In this document: positions 1-8,357 of the stretch, in pieces
How positions within the stretch are numbered: the first letter of the stretch is position 1
Layout of the letters: each line of letters begins with the position of its first letter
Assembly: GCA_003339645.1 (NCBI GenBank)
Contig: QNUV01000041.1
Location: 620,001 to 684,000, forward strand
Direction: 5' to 3'
Length of the DNA: 64,000 bases
Origin: Microbacterium arborescens
GTDB lineage: Bacteria; Actinomycetota; Actinomycetes; Actinomycetales; Microbacteriaceae
Notes under the pieces: generated by a model
The model's input: only the letters and a program-made list of their open reading frames with translations
Databases searched by the model: none
Told to the model about the DNA's origin: nothing
Program-made: the position numbers and the translations under genes

Positions 1-911
1 TGCTCGGTGAGTTCGTCGGCGCGCGAGGCCGCGGCGGCGAGGATCGGGTGCGCGTTCACCGAGCGCTCGAGCGCTTGCGGGTGCATGTCGTTGGTGTGGC
101 CGAAGGTGACCAGCTCGGGCAGCGGTCCGTCCGGCAGCGGTGAGAGCTCGGCGTCGACGAGGGGCTGGTAGGCGCCGGGGGAGCGCCGCACCGTCTGCGT
201 CGCGTTGTTGATCAGGATGTCGAGCGGACCGGCCGCGGCGACGTCATCCGCGAGCCCGACGACCTGAGCGGGATCGCGCAGGTCGATGCCGACGACCTTG
301 AGCCGGTCGATCCATTCCGCGGAGTCGGGAAGGCTCGTGAACCGGCGCACCGCATCGCGAGGGAAGCGCGTGGTGATGGTGGTGTGTGCGCCGTCGCGCA
401 GCAGCCGCAGGGCGATGTACATCCCGATCTTGGCCCGCCCGCCGGTGAGCAGAGCCCGGCGACCCGTCAGATCGGTGCGGGCGTCGCGCTTGGCGTGGCT
501 CAGCGCTGCGCAGTCGGGGCACAGCTGGTGGTAGAAGGCATCCACGATCGTGTAGGGCTGCTTGCAGATGTAGCAGGCGCGCGCCTTGATGAGGGTGCCG
601 GCGATCGGAGCGGTCGTCGACGACGAGATCGGGATGCCGCGGGTCTCGTCGTCGATGCGGTCGGGGGCGCCGGTCGCGGTGGCGTGCACCACGGCGCGGT
701 CGGCGGAGGCGACGGCATCCCGGATCTCGCGGCGCCGAACCTTCTTCGCAGCCTTGAACATCGCCGCCGTCGCGCGTCGCACCGTGACGTAGTCCGGGTG
801 GGCGTGGTCGATGTCGGCGAGCTGGTCCAGAACACGGAGCGTCGCGGCGAGGTCGGCCGGATCGATGCCGCTGGGCGCGAGGGAAGAGGGGGAGATCGTG
901 TCGGGAAGCAC
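1..911 (-). CDS. SDR-family oxidoreductase with internal zinc ribbon (C-terminus cut off by window edge)
   Basis: About 303 residues are visible; the C-terminus lies beyond base 1. The first 100 residues are a helical, charged region. A four-cysteine zinc ribbon follows (C113, C116, C131, C134: CYIC and CPDC). A Rossmann fold then begins near residue 150 with a TGGRAKIG nucleotide-binding loop (T156 onward) and the NNA motif at 235-237, both marks of short-chain dehydrogenases. The Tyr-x-x-x-Lys part of the active site would lie past the edge and cannot be checked. GTG at 911 is chosen because the preceding bases give no better start; another GTG two bases upstream is out of frame. The substrate is unknown. 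The hybrid ribbon-plus-SDR layout is unusual for the superfamily. Confidence 0.75.
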   Translation of the reverse strand, partial: MLPDTISPSSLAPSGIDPADLAATLRVLDQLADIDHAHPDYVTVRRATAAMFKAAKKVRRREIRDAVASADRAVVHATATGAPDRIDDETRGIPISSSTTAPIAGTLIKARACYICKQPYTIVDAFYHQLCPDCAALSHAKRDARTDLTGRRALLTGGRAKIGMYIALRLLRDGAHTTITTRFPRDAVRRFTSLPDSAEWIDRLKVVGIDLRDPAQVVGLADDVAAAGPLDILINNATQTVRRSPGAYQPLVDAELSPLPDGPLPELVTFGHTNDMHPQALERSVNAHPILAAAASRADELTE

Positions 912-954
912 ACGGAATTCTACGTCACGACACCTGGGCGACCCCGGAGAAGGG

Positions 955-994
955 GACGGCCCCGCCGGAGATGAGATCTCACGGCGGGGCCGTC
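955..994 (-). terminator. Hairpin terminator after the DUF262 gene
   Basis: A perfect 12-bp stem (955-966 with 983-994) encloses a 16-base loop. It lies 129 bases past the DUF262 stop and before the SDR start, both leftward genes, so it probably separates their transcripts. On the transcribed strand it is followed by a C/T-rich stretch rather than a clean T run. Confidence 0.6.
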
Positions 995-1122
995 AGTGAG
1001 CCCTGGGAGAAAGTGACCCGAACACCGTCTCTACCGAGCCGCTCACGTACAACAGCGAAGCTACGCGGTCGAGAACCGGATCGCGGGGTCGTTGACGCCA
1101 TGCTCTCGACTCTGCTAGGCGA

Positions 1123-3135
1123 TCAGCGCATCGCCTCGCCGATGTAGGAGTACTTCAGGAAGACCTCCGACGCCCAGCCGGCCTCTTCGAGAACGCCCTG
1201 GACCGCCGTGAGCATGTAACGGGAGTCCCAGCCCATGTAGAGGTAGCTGCCCTCACCGAGCTCGTCCCACTGGCCGTTCCACGCCATCGCCGGGTACACG
1301 GGGCCGCCACGGCGCGCGCTGAAATCGACGACGCTCTGGCGGGAGTCGACCCAGAGGCGCTTGAAGACCCGGTTGAACAGGTAGCGGACGTCGGGGACTT
1401 CCCAGTGCTCACCGCGGAACTCGACGTAGTCGAACTCCCGCTGCCAGCCGCGGGGCCAGCCGCGGCGCAGCTTCGCATCCAGGATCGGCGTGAGGTTGTC
1501 GTCATCGATGCCCGTCAGGGACGGCCGCCGCCACAGGTCGACGAATCGCGCGGCCAGCGTCTCCGTGCGGGCGCTGATCGCCGCGGTGTCCCAGCTGGCG
1601 ATCTCTGCGATCTCTCGCGACATCGTCACCGCGCTGCCCGCGAGGAGCGGACGCAGCTGCGGGAAGGTCGCGTCGAGCGCGCGCTCCGCGCTGTCCTGCT
1701 CGAGCAGCGTGAGGTTGCCGATCGTGTGCGCCAGGGCACGGTGGCTGTTCTGCTCGTCCTCGCTGTAATCGGCGAAGCGTCGCGTGCCGTCTCCCGACCA
1801 GTCGTCGCCGGCGCCGGCAGGGAAGACCGGCGAGACGTCGAGGAGGTCGGCGGGGTCGGCGTCGGCGAGACGGCCCAGGACATAACGCGGATGGGGGAGG
1901 TCGCTGTACTTGAGACCGACGCGCACCCGCTCGTCCGAGGGGGTGATGCGCGCGATCGCGCGGGTCAGCGCGTCGGGGCCTTCGGCGTACGCGCGGCAGA
2001 GGCGTGCGACGAGCCGCTCGGTCGCGATGCCGACGACGACGCGGCGCAGCAGGAGCGACTGGATGTCCTCCAGACGCGCGATGAGCTCCTCGCGGGGCAG
2101 GATGCCGGCGCGCTGGTCATGCACGAGTCGCATCGCGAGCGGGAACATCTGACGTCCGAGCACCGCGAGGAAGCCGAGCTGCCGGCCGACCTCGGGGTCG
2201 TCGCTCGTGGCCGGGTCGAGCAACTCGCGATAGATCTCCGAGAATGTCCGCCAGCTCGTCGCGTGCTCCCGCAGGCTGTCGATGTCGAGTCGGGGGAACT
2301 GCTGCCGGAAGACGTCGTAGACGCCGCGTCCACCGGTGATGAGCACCTCGCGCCCCGTGAGCATGACGAGGTAGTGGTTCCAGAACGATCCGATGGCATC
2401 GCCGGTGTTCTGCTCGATCGCGAGCCAGTACTCCTGCTCGATCTCGTTCTGCTCGCCGTGCGTGAGTCCCATCAGCACGTAGTTGTGGATGAGTTCGTGG
2501 TCGCGCAGCGGCTCGCCGGTGGAGTTGAGGCTCTCGAAGATCTGCTGCGCGTTGGCCTGCGGCCCCAGGGTGATCGCCACGTGCTCGAGCTTCTGCAGGC
2601 CGCGCCACAGCGCCGCCGCCTCGTCGGGCCGGATCTGACTGCGGAAGAACGCGTAATTGTCATCGAAGCGCGAGACGCGGAGCTCGTCCTCGGGGGTGCG
2701 CCGATCGAGGACGACGCTCTCGAAGACGTCGGCCCAGGCCCGGTGCGGACGCAGCTTCGTGCGCGTGGGGTCGTCGGCCCGGACGAGGACCGCCTCCAGC
2801 TCGCGCGCGAGCTCCGGATCGTCGTCGCGCAACGTGTGGTGCAGGGCCGCGACGAGCAGCATCAGGGTGGTGATGCGCTGCTGCCCGTCGATGAGCACGA
2901 GTTGTGCGTCGTCGTCGGCCGAGGTGCTCGCGGTGGAGAGGATCGATCCGATGAAGTGGGTGTGCGTGTCGTCGGACGCGGACACCGACCGGATGTCGCC
3001 GAGCAGCTGCTCGCAGCCGCCGATGTCCCAGCGGTACTGCCGTTGGTACACCGGGACGACGATGGTGGTGTCGGATGCCGAGAGCCAGCCGATCGTGTTG
3101 ACGGCGGTCGCTTCGACATTCGTGGCAGTGCTCAT
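1123..3135 (-). CDS. DUF262/DUF1524 (GmrSD-like) protein with degenerate HNH region
   Basis: This 670-residue protein starts with a DUF262 domain, a ParB-like nucleotide-binding fold. It shows the PVYQRQYRW motif at 28-36 and IDGQQR at 82-87, followed by the FESLNSTGEPL element. DUF262 normally pairs with a C-terminal DUF1524 HNH nuclease in GmrSD-type (type IV) restriction and related anti-phage proteins. Here HTIGNLTLL is present at 470-478, but the upstream His-x-x-Pro (EHI-P type) motif is replaced by LLDVSPVFP at 431-439 and the downstream Asn/Lys motif is absent. About 100 further residues, rich in aromatic and basic positions, follow and are not recognised. The start is supported by a GGAG five bases or so upstream. 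A defence or nucleic-acid role is inferred from the family only. Confidence 0.8.
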   Translation of the reverse strand: MSTATNVEATAVNTIGWLSASDTTIVVPVYQRQYRWDIGGCEQLLGDIRSVSASDDTHTHFIGSILSTASTSADDDAQLVLIDGQQRITTLMLLVAALHHTLRDDDPELARELEAVLVRADDPTRTKLRPHRAWADVFESVVLDRRTPEDELRVSRFDDNYAFFRSQIRPDEAAALWRGLQKLEHVAITLGPQANAQQIFESLNSTGEPLRDHELIHNYVLMGLTHGEQNEIEQEYWLAIEQNTGDAIGSFWNHYLVMLTGREVLITGGRGVYDVFRQQFPRLDIDSLREHATSWRTFSEIYRELLDPATSDDPEVGRQLGFLAVLGRQMFPLAMRLVHDQRAGILPREELIARLEDIQSLLLRRVVVGIATERLVARLCRAYAEGPDALTRAIARITPSDERVRVGLKYSDLPHPRYVLGRLADADPADLLDVSPVFPAGAGDDWSGDGTRRFADYSEDEQNSHRALAHTIGNLTLLEQDSAERALDATFPQLRPLLAGSAVTMSREIAEIASWDTAAISARTETLAARFVDLWRRPSLTGIDDDNLTPILDAKLRRGWPRGWQREFDYVEFRGEHWEVPDVRYLFNRVFKRLWVDSRQSVVDFSARRGGPVYPAMAWNGQWDELGEGSYLYMGWDSRYMLTAVQGVLEEAGWASEVFLKYSYIGEAMR

Positions 3136-3193
3136 GTTCTCCGAAATCGCTCCTCGAAAACCCCGGACGAGTCTACCGGCGCGTTCAGGAGCC

Positions 3194-3211
3194 CTAGGTA
3201 GGCTGACCTAA
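3194..3211 (+). promoter_or_regulatory. Iron-box-like palindrome (candidate DtxR/IdeR site)
   Basis: The bases CTAGGTAGGCTGACCTAA resemble the actinobacterial DtxR/IdeR consensus (TTAGGTTAGGCTAACCTAA). The TAGGT and ACCTA half-sites are intact but the spacer is 6 instead of 7 bases. It lies between divergent genes: 58 bases upstream of the DUF262 start and 50 bases upstream of the oxygenase-like gene. Confidence 0.4.
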
Positions 3212-3261
3212 GTCGGGCCTGTAAAAACTTCGCTTGTCCGACAGAAAGGTCATGATCCGTC

Positions 3262-4035
3262 ATGGGTTACATCAAGTCCGCTGCCCTCGAGGAGACCGGT
3301 TACGTCGTCCTCGACCGCTACAACAAGGAGATCGATCCGAAGGAATGGCTCGACGTCGAGTACGTCGACTGGAAGTCCTCGGGTGACACCCGTTTCGCCC
3401 CGCTGGCCTCGGCCAAGGGCGAGATCGAGTGCAACGGTTTCTGGAACCACAAGCCGCCGCGCACCGACAAGGACGGCGTGTGGATCGACTCGCAGACCGC
3501 GATCGCGCCGACGCTGACCGCGCGTGCGCAGGAGCCCGGCGCGAACGTCGGCCGCTGCCGCATCATCGAGCTGCAGCCGAACACGTACGCCGACTGCCTC
3601 TACAACCTGCACCAGGACGACAACAACCGCCTCAACCCCGACGGCACGGGCTGGGTCGTCCGAGGCTTCTTCAACCTGACGGACGACAAGACGAGCTACT
3701 TCGTGCTCCGCGAGAACCGCACCGACCCCAGCGAGGAGACGCGTATCGCGCTGCCCGCCGGTGCGCAGCTCATCGTCGACACCCAGCGCCTGTGGCACGC
3801 GGCCGCCCATTACGGCGACGAGCCGCGCTACTGCCTCATCACGTCGTGGGAGTCGGGCCCCGAGCTCGACGCCTACATCGCCAAGTACAACGGCGTGAAC
3901 AAGGTGGAGAGCTACCCGGTCGACCAGGAGACCCTCGACGCCGGTCAGATCGAGCAGGAGCGCCGAATTGCGGCTCGTGCGGCCGCGCTCGCAGCGCGTG
4001 GCCAGCAGGAGGTCATCGCGATGAGCGAGGCCTGA
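3262..4035 (+). CDS. Putative Fe(II)/2-oxoglutarate-dependent oxygenase-like protein
   Basis: This 257-residue protein has a pattern fitting the double-stranded beta-helix oxygenases: H117-x-D119, a distal H179 in a LWHAAAH stretch, and R189 ten residues later, where the 2-oxoglutarate-binding arginine normally sits. The segment between the histidines (WVVRGFFNLTDD, then PAGAQLIVDTQ) is beta-rich as expected. No substrate can be named, and the family call rests on these residues rather than on a recognised close relative. The last 40 residues are a charged, probably helical tail. ATG at 3262 has an AGAAAGG element 12-18 bases upstream. The iron-box-like site upstream would fit iron-responsive control of an iron enzyme. 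Confidence 0.6.
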   Translation: MGYIKSAALEETGYVVLDRYNKEIDPKEWLDVEYVDWKSSGDTRFAPLASAKGEIECNGFWNHKPPRTDKDGVWIDSQTAIAPTLTARAQEPGANVGRCRIIELQPNTYADCLYNLHQDDNNRLNPDGTGWVVRGFFNLTDDKTSYFVLRENRTDPSEETRIALPAGAQLIVDTQRLWHAAAHYGDEPRYCLITSWESGPELDAYIAKYNGVNKVESYPVDQETLDAGQIEQERRIAARAAALAARGQQEVIAMSEA

Positions 4036-4050
4036 GCCTCGGATCGCCCC

Positions 4051-4086
4051 GGAGGGAGGTGTCGGCTGCGGCCGGCGCCTCCCTCC
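4051..4086 (+). terminator. Intrinsic terminator after the oxygenase-like gene
   Basis: GGAGGGAGG (4051-4059) pairs with CCTCCCTCC (4078-4086). It starts 15 bases after the stop codon and is followed by GTCGTTTCC. It separates this gene from the fructose operon. Confidence 0.7.
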
Positions 4087-4117
4087 GTCGTTTCCGGCCT
4101 CGGGACCGAAGGCCGTG

Positions 4118-4158
4118 TTGCATTCTGTTGCTTTGCGTTTGATCGCGTTGTATCGTGT
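4118..4158 (+). promoter_or_regulatory. T-rich promoter/operator region of the fructose operon
   Basis: This short T-rich stretch stands out from its G+C-rich surroundings. It carries repeated TTGC/TTTG words (4118, 4128, 4132) and a TTGTAT at 4148-4153 that could be a -10 element. DeoR-family regulators commonly bind such repeated T-rich words next to their own gene, so it is a plausible promoter plus autoregulatory operator. Element boundaries are not certain. Confidence 0.35.
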
Positions 4159-4179
4159 GGGCATCCGAAGGAGGATGTC

Positions 4180-4956
4180 GTGTACGCAATGGAGCGCCAG
4201 CAGCTCATCGAACGAATGCTCGCCGCCAACGGCCGCGTCGCCGTGGTCGACCTCGCGTCGCGGTTCGACGTCACGACCGAGACGGTCCGCCGCGATCTCG
4301 CCGTCCTCGAGGAGACCGGCGTCCTGCGCCGGGTCCACGGAGGCGCCGTCTCGGCAGAGCGCGTCAGCACGGCCGAGCCCTCCGTCGCCGAACGCTCCCA
4401 GCGCCACTCCGCGGCCAAGGAGCGGATCGCCCGTCGCGCGTTGGCTGCGCTTCCGGGCGGCGCCGGATCGATCTATGTGGATGCGGGCACGACGACCGCC
4501 GCCTTCGCCGAGGCGCTGATCGCACGCAGCGCGCCCAGCGGCCTCGAGGTCGTCACGCATTCGATGACGATCGCTCACTCGCTCGCCGGCGCGAGCGGCA
4601 TCGGCCTGACGGCGATCGGCGGGCGTGTCCGAGGACTGACCGCGGCCGCGGTCGGATCCGACACCGTTGCGGCCATCTCACGGCTGCGCCCCGACGTGGC
4701 CTTCCTCGGCACGAACGGCATCGCCCGCGACGCGGGGCTCACGACGCCCGACCCGGACGAGGCCGCTGTGAAGCGCGCCGTCGTCGCCGGAGCCCGGCGC
4801 GTCATCCTGCTCGTCGACGCGGACAAGTTCGACGCCGAATTGCTCGTCTCGTTCGCCGACCTCTCGGACCTCGATGTCGTCGTGACCGACCGGGAGCCGG
4901 ATGAGGAGCTCGCCCGCGCCTTGCGCGAGGCCGACGTGGAGGTATGGATCGCATGA
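4180..4956 (+). CDS. DeoR/GlpR-family regulator of the fructose operon
   Basis: A 258-residue transcription factor. The N-terminal DeoR helix-turn-helix spans about residues 1-60, with the RFDVTTETVRRDL recognition segment and the GVLRRVHGGA signature. The remainder is the DeoR sensor domain, related to sugar-phosphate isomerases (YVDAGTTTAAFAEAL, FLGTNGI, VDADKF). It is the first gene of the fruK-EIIABC-HPr operon, the arrangement of FruR in corynebacteria, so it probably senses fructose phosphates and represses this operon. GTG at 4180 is chosen because AAGGAGG (4168-4174) is 5 bases upstream; ATG at 4189 is the alternative. The stop overlaps the next start as ATGA. Confidence 0.9.
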   Translation: MYAMERQQLIERMLAANGRVAVVDLASRFDVTTETVRRDLAVLEETGVLRRVHGGAVSAERVSTAEPSVAERSQRHSAAKERIARRALAALPGGAGSIYVDAGTTTAAFAEALIARSAPSGLEVVTHSMTIAHSLAGASGIGLTAIGGRVRGLTAAAVGSDTVAAISRLRPDVAFLGTNGIARDAGLTTPDPDEAAVKRAVVAGARRVILLVDADKFDAELLVSFADLSDLDVVVTDREPDEELARALREADVEVWIA

Positions 4957-5903
4957 TCGTGACCCTGACGGTGCACCCGTCGCTCGACCGGACCATCTCG
5001 ATCGACGCGCCGCTGCGTGTCGGCGAGGTTCAGACGGCGTCCGCTGTTCGCGAGGATGCCGGAGGCAAGGGCATCAATGTGGCGCGCGTACTGCATGCGT
5101 CGGGAAGCGACAGCCTCGCGGTGCTGCCGCTGGATCCCGCCGACCCCTTCGCGGCCGCGCTCGCGGCGGAAGACCTCGACGTTCGGGCGGTACCGGTGCG
5201 CGGTCGAACCCGCGCGAACATCGCGGTCACGGACCCCGCGGGAGAGACGACGAAGATCAATCTCCCCGGCGTGGCCCTGAGCTCCGCCGACCTCGACGAC
5301 GTGATCGACGTGGTCGCGGAATGTGCTCGCGACGCCCAGTGGCTCGTGCTCGCCGGATCGCTCGCGCCCGGCCTGCCGGATGACGCCTACGTCTGCATCA
5401 TCCGAGCGGTTCGCGAGCGGCTGGGCCATGAGGCGCCCCGGATCGCTGTCGACACGTCGGGCGCCGCACTGCGCGCCGTCGTCGCGGATGGACGTCCCGA
5501 CCTCATCAAGCCGAACGATGAAGAGCTCGCCGATCTCCTCGGCGCAGCGCTGCCCGCAGCCGACACCCTCGCCGAGGCGGTACACCTCGCCGCTCGCGGG
5601 CTCGTCCCCGCGACGGTGGGGGCCGCGCTCGTGACTCTCGGTGGCGACGGCGCCGTCTTCGTCTCCGACCGAGGCGCGTGGGCGGCTACTCCGCCTCCTA
5701 CCCGCGTTCGCAGCACGGTCGGCGCAGGTGACAGCTCGCTCGCGGGCTTCCTGCTCGCCGACTCGCGCGGCGCGGACCCCGCTGCATCCCTCGTCTCCGC
5801 CATCCGTTACGGTTCGGCGGCCGCGGCGCTCGACGGCACACAAGCCCCGACTCCGACCGATCTCCCCACCGCGGACGTCCCCGTCCGCGAGCTCCATCAC
5901 TGA
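4953..5903 (+). CDS. fruK: 1-phosphofructokinase
   Basis: A 316-residue PfkB-family kinase that converts fructose 1-phosphate to fructose 1,6-bisphosphate with ATP. It shows the substrate-binding GGKGINVA motif at 37-44 and the GAGD motif at 257-260, where D260 is the expected catalytic base, followed by an anion-hole SSLAGF. The N-terminus MIVTLTVHPSLDRTI matches the family. ATG at 4953 is chosen over 4944 because GGAGG (4938-4942) is only one base from 4944 but ten bases from 4953. The start overlaps the regulator stop by four bases (ATGA), so translation is probably coupled. Placement between a DeoR regulator and a fructose EII makes the substrate assignment firm. Confidence 0.92.
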   Translation: MIVTLTVHPSLDRTISIDAPLRVGEVQTASAVREDAGGKGINVARVLHASGSDSLAVLPLDPADPFAAALAAEDLDVRAVPVRGRTRANIAVTDPAGETTKINLPGVALSSADLDDVIDVVAECARDAQWLVLAGSLAPGLPDDAYVCIIRAVRERLGHEAPRIAVDTSGAALRAVVADGRPDLIKPNDEELADLLGAALPAADTLAEAVHLAARGLVPATVGAALVTLGGDGAVFVSDRGAWAATPPPTRVRSTVGAGDSSLAGFLLADSRGADPAASLVSAIRYGSAAAALDGTQAPTPTDLPTADVPVRELHH

Positions 5904-5940
5904 TCCGAACGACCCGCAATACTCGAACCAGGAGGACACC

Positions 5941-8013
5941 GTGTCCGACACCATCACCCCGGAGCTCGTCAGCCTCGACGCGCCCCTCGGGACCGACAAG
6001 AAGGACGTCATCCGCGCTCTCGCTCGCCTCGTCGCAGCGCAGGGCCGCGCCACGGACGCCGACGCCCTCGCGAATGACGCGATCGCTCGCGAGGAGAAGG
6101 ATGAGACCGGGCTTCCCGGTGGCATCGCGATCCCGCACGCGAAGAGCGCTGCGGTGACGCAGGCCTCCCTCGCCTTCGCACGGCTGAAGCCGGGCGTGGC
6201 CTTCGGGGCGCCCGACGGACCGGCCGACCTCGTCTTCCTCATCGCCGCGCCCGAGAACGCCGCCGAAGAGCACCTCGCCGTGCTGTCGCGTCTCGCCCGC
6301 AGCCTGATGCAGGACACGTTCACGAGCGACCTCCGCGCGGCGGCGACTGCCGACGACGTCGTGCGTACGGTTCGCGCGGCGATCGGCGAGGGCGAGGTCG
6401 CTCCGGCTTCCGCAACCGCCGCGCCGCCGGCCACCTCCGCTGCCCCGGCTGCAGCAGCCTCCGGTGACCTGACGATCGACGGTCGGCCCGCGCGCATCGT
6501 CGCCGTGACCTCGTGCGCGACGGGCATCGCCCACACCTTCATGGCCGCCGACGCCCTGACGGCCGCGGGTAAGGAAGCGGGGGTCGACCTCGTCGTCGAA
6601 CCCCAGGGCTCGAGCGGATACCAGGCGCTGCCGGCATCCGTCATCGACAACGCCGACGCCGTGATCTTCGCCACCGACGTCGACGTCCGCGAGATGTCGC
6701 GGTTCGCCGGCAAGCCGGTCATCCGCTCGGGCGTCAAGCGCGGCATCGAGCAGCCCGCGCAGATGATCCGCGAAGCCGTCGCCGCCGCGTCCAACCCGAA
6801 CGCCGCCCGCGTCAGCGGTGCCGCAGCGGATGCCGGTTCCGGTGCGGGAACCGCGTCGCAGAACCTGTCGTGGGGCGCGAAGATCCAGCGCATCCTGCTC
6901 ACGGGCGTCAGCTACATGATCCCCTTCGTCGCCGCGGGCGGTCTGCTGATCGCGCTGGGCTTCCTTCTCGGAGGATTCCGGGTCACAGATAACGCTGCGA
7001 ACGTCATCATCGACAACTCATTGTGGAATCTGCCGACCACCGACATCACCTCGCCGATCGGTCCGCTGGGGCAGTATCTCGGCTCTGTAGCCTTCATGAT
7101 CGGGTCCACCTCGATGGGCTTCCTCGTCGCCGCACTCGCGGGCTACATCGCCTATGCCATCGCCGACCGGCCCGGCATCGCACCCGGCTTCGTCGCGGGT
7201 GCGATCGCGGTCACCATGAGCGCGGGCTTCATCGGCGGTATCGTCGGCGGCTTCCTCGCCGGTTTCATCGCCTGGTGGCTCGGCCGCCTGCCGGCGCCGC
7301 GCTGGCTGCGTGGTCTGATGCCCGTCGTCATCATCCCTCTCGTCGCCTCGATCGTCGCGTCGGGTCTGATGGTGCTGTTCCTGGGCCGTCCGATTGCGTG
7401 GCTGATGGAGGTGCTGACGGCCGGGCTGACGAACCTCACCGAAAGCGGCGCCGGGCTGGTGGCCGTCGGTGTCATCCTCGGTCTGATGATGTGCTTCGAT
7501 CTGGGTGGACCGGTCAATAAGGTCGCCTACGTCTTCGCAACGACCGGCCTCGCTGCCGCCTCGTCGGACAACACGGCTCCGTATCTGATCATGGCCGCGG
7601 TCATGTGCGCCGGGATGGTTCCGCCGCTCGCCCTCGCGCTCGCGTCGACCGTCCTCGGTCGCAGCTTGTTCACTCCTGTTGAGCGAGAGAACGGGGTGGC
7701 TGCCTGGCTCCTCGGCGCATCGTTCATCAGTGAGGGGGCGATCCCGTTCGCGGCGGCGGACCCCCTGCGCGTCATCCCCGCCTCGATGGTCGGCGGTGCT
7801 GTCACGGGTGCCCTGAGCATGGTGCTGCAAGTGCAGAGCTTCGCACCCCACGGCGGGCTGTTCGTCTTCTTCGCGATCAACCCGTTCGTAAGTTTCCTCT
7901 TGGCACTCGTGGCAGGTACCGTCGTTTCTGCGCTGTTGCTCGTCGTGCTCAAGAAGTACGTCCGCAAGAGCTCCACCGCCCCGGCCCCGGCCGCGGCGAC
8001 CGCGACAGTCTGA
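5941..8013 (+). CDS. fruA: PTS fructose-specific EIIABC transporter
   Basis: A 690-residue membrane permease that imports fructose and phosphorylates it to fructose 1-phosphate. EIIA occupies about residues 1-150, with phosphorylated H66 in the GGIAIPHAK motif. An Ala/Pro linker (about 150-175) leads to EIIB, with phosphorylated C192 in TSCATGIAHTFM. A second Ala/Gly linker leads to EIIC from about 309, a set of hydrophobic segments running nearly to the C-terminus and including the conserved FDLGGPVNK stretch. GTG at 5941 is preceded by AGGAGG, 5 bases away. It lies 37 bases after fruK and 12 before HPr. Domain order A-B-C is common in Actinobacteria. Confidence 0.93.
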   Translation: MSDTITPELVSLDAPLGTDKKDVIRALARLVAAQGRATDADALANDAIAREEKDETGLPGGIAIPHAKSAAVTQASLAFARLKPGVAFGAPDGPADLVFLIAAPENAAEEHLAVLSRLARSLMQDTFTSDLRAAATADDVVRTVRAAIGEGEVAPASATAAPPATSAAPAAAASGDLTIDGRPARIVAVTSCATGIAHTFMAADALTAAGKEAGVDLVVEPQGSSGYQALPASVIDNADAVIFATDVDVREMSRFAGKPVIRSGVKRGIEQPAQMIREAVAAASNPNAARVSGAAADAGSGAGTASQNLSWGAKIQRILLTGVSYMIPFVAAGGLLIALGFLLGGFRVTDNAANVIIDNSLWNLPTTDITSPIGPLGQYLGSVAFMIGSTSMGFLVAALAGYIAYAIADRPGIAPGFVAGAIAVTMSAGFIGGIVGGFLAGFIAWWLGRLPAPRWLRGLMPVVIIPLVASIVASGLMVLFLGRPIAWLMEVLTAGLTNLTESGAGLVAVGVILGLMMCFDLGGPVNKVAYVFATTGLAAASSDNTAPYLIMAAVMCAGMVPPLALALASTVLGRSLFTPVERENGVAAWLLGASFISEGAIPFAAADPLRVIPASMVGGAVTGALSMVLQVQSFAPHGGLFVFFAINPFVSFLLALVAGTVVSALLLVVLKKYVRKSSTAPAPAAATATV

Positions 8014-8025
8014 GGAGACACCACC

Positions 8026-8295
8026 ATGGCAGAACGCACCGCCACCATCGCGAGCAGCTCCGGACTGCACGCCCGCCCCGCGAAGCTCTTCGTGCAGGAG
8101 GTGCAGTCGAAGGGCGTCCCCGTCACGATCGCCGTCGAGGGCGGCCCCGACCTGAACGCCGGCAGCATCCTGAGCATCATGGGCCTGGGCGCCTCGCAGG
8201 GCTCGGTCGTGACGCTCAAGGCCGAGGGTGAGGGTGCCGAGAAGGCGCTCGACGAGCTCGTCGCCTTCCTCGAGATCGACCACGACGCGGCCTGA
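8026..8295 (+). CDS. ptsH: Phosphocarrier protein HPr
   Basis: An 89-residue cytoplasmic phosphocarrier that passes phosphate from enzyme I to the EIIA domains. H15 lies in the GLHARPA motif, and the regulatory-serine region reads NAGSILSIMGLGA with S47 at the expected place. AGGAGA lies 6-11 bases upstream of the ATG. It closes the fructose operon, as in corynebacteria; the enzyme I gene is not in this window. A strong terminator follows. Confidence 0.95.
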   Translation: MAERTATIASSSGLHARPAKLFVQEVQSKGVPVTIAVEGGPDLNAGSILSIMGLGASQGSVVTLKAEGEGAEKALDELVAFLEIDHDAA

Positions 8296-8310
8296 TCCGC
8301 CCGCGAAGCA

Positions 8311-8344
8311 CGGATGCCGTGGACCTTCGGGTCCACGGCATCCG
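8311..8344. terminator. Strong UUCG-loop terminator shared by convergent genes
   Basis: A perfect 15-bp stem (8311-8325 with 8330-8344) is closed by a TTCG tetraloop, one of the most stable RNA loops, and followed by TCGTTTCC. It lies between the HPr stop and the convergent MBL hydrolase stop (8358) and could end both transcripts. Confidence 0.9.
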
Positions 8345-8357
8345 TCGTTTCCGGGGG

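Noticed and set aside
1405-3201. 598-codon open frame on the + strand
   Set aside because: It is antisense to the clear DUF262 gene; its protein is Arg/Glu/Val-rich with no motifs, as expected of shadow frames in G+C-rich DNA.
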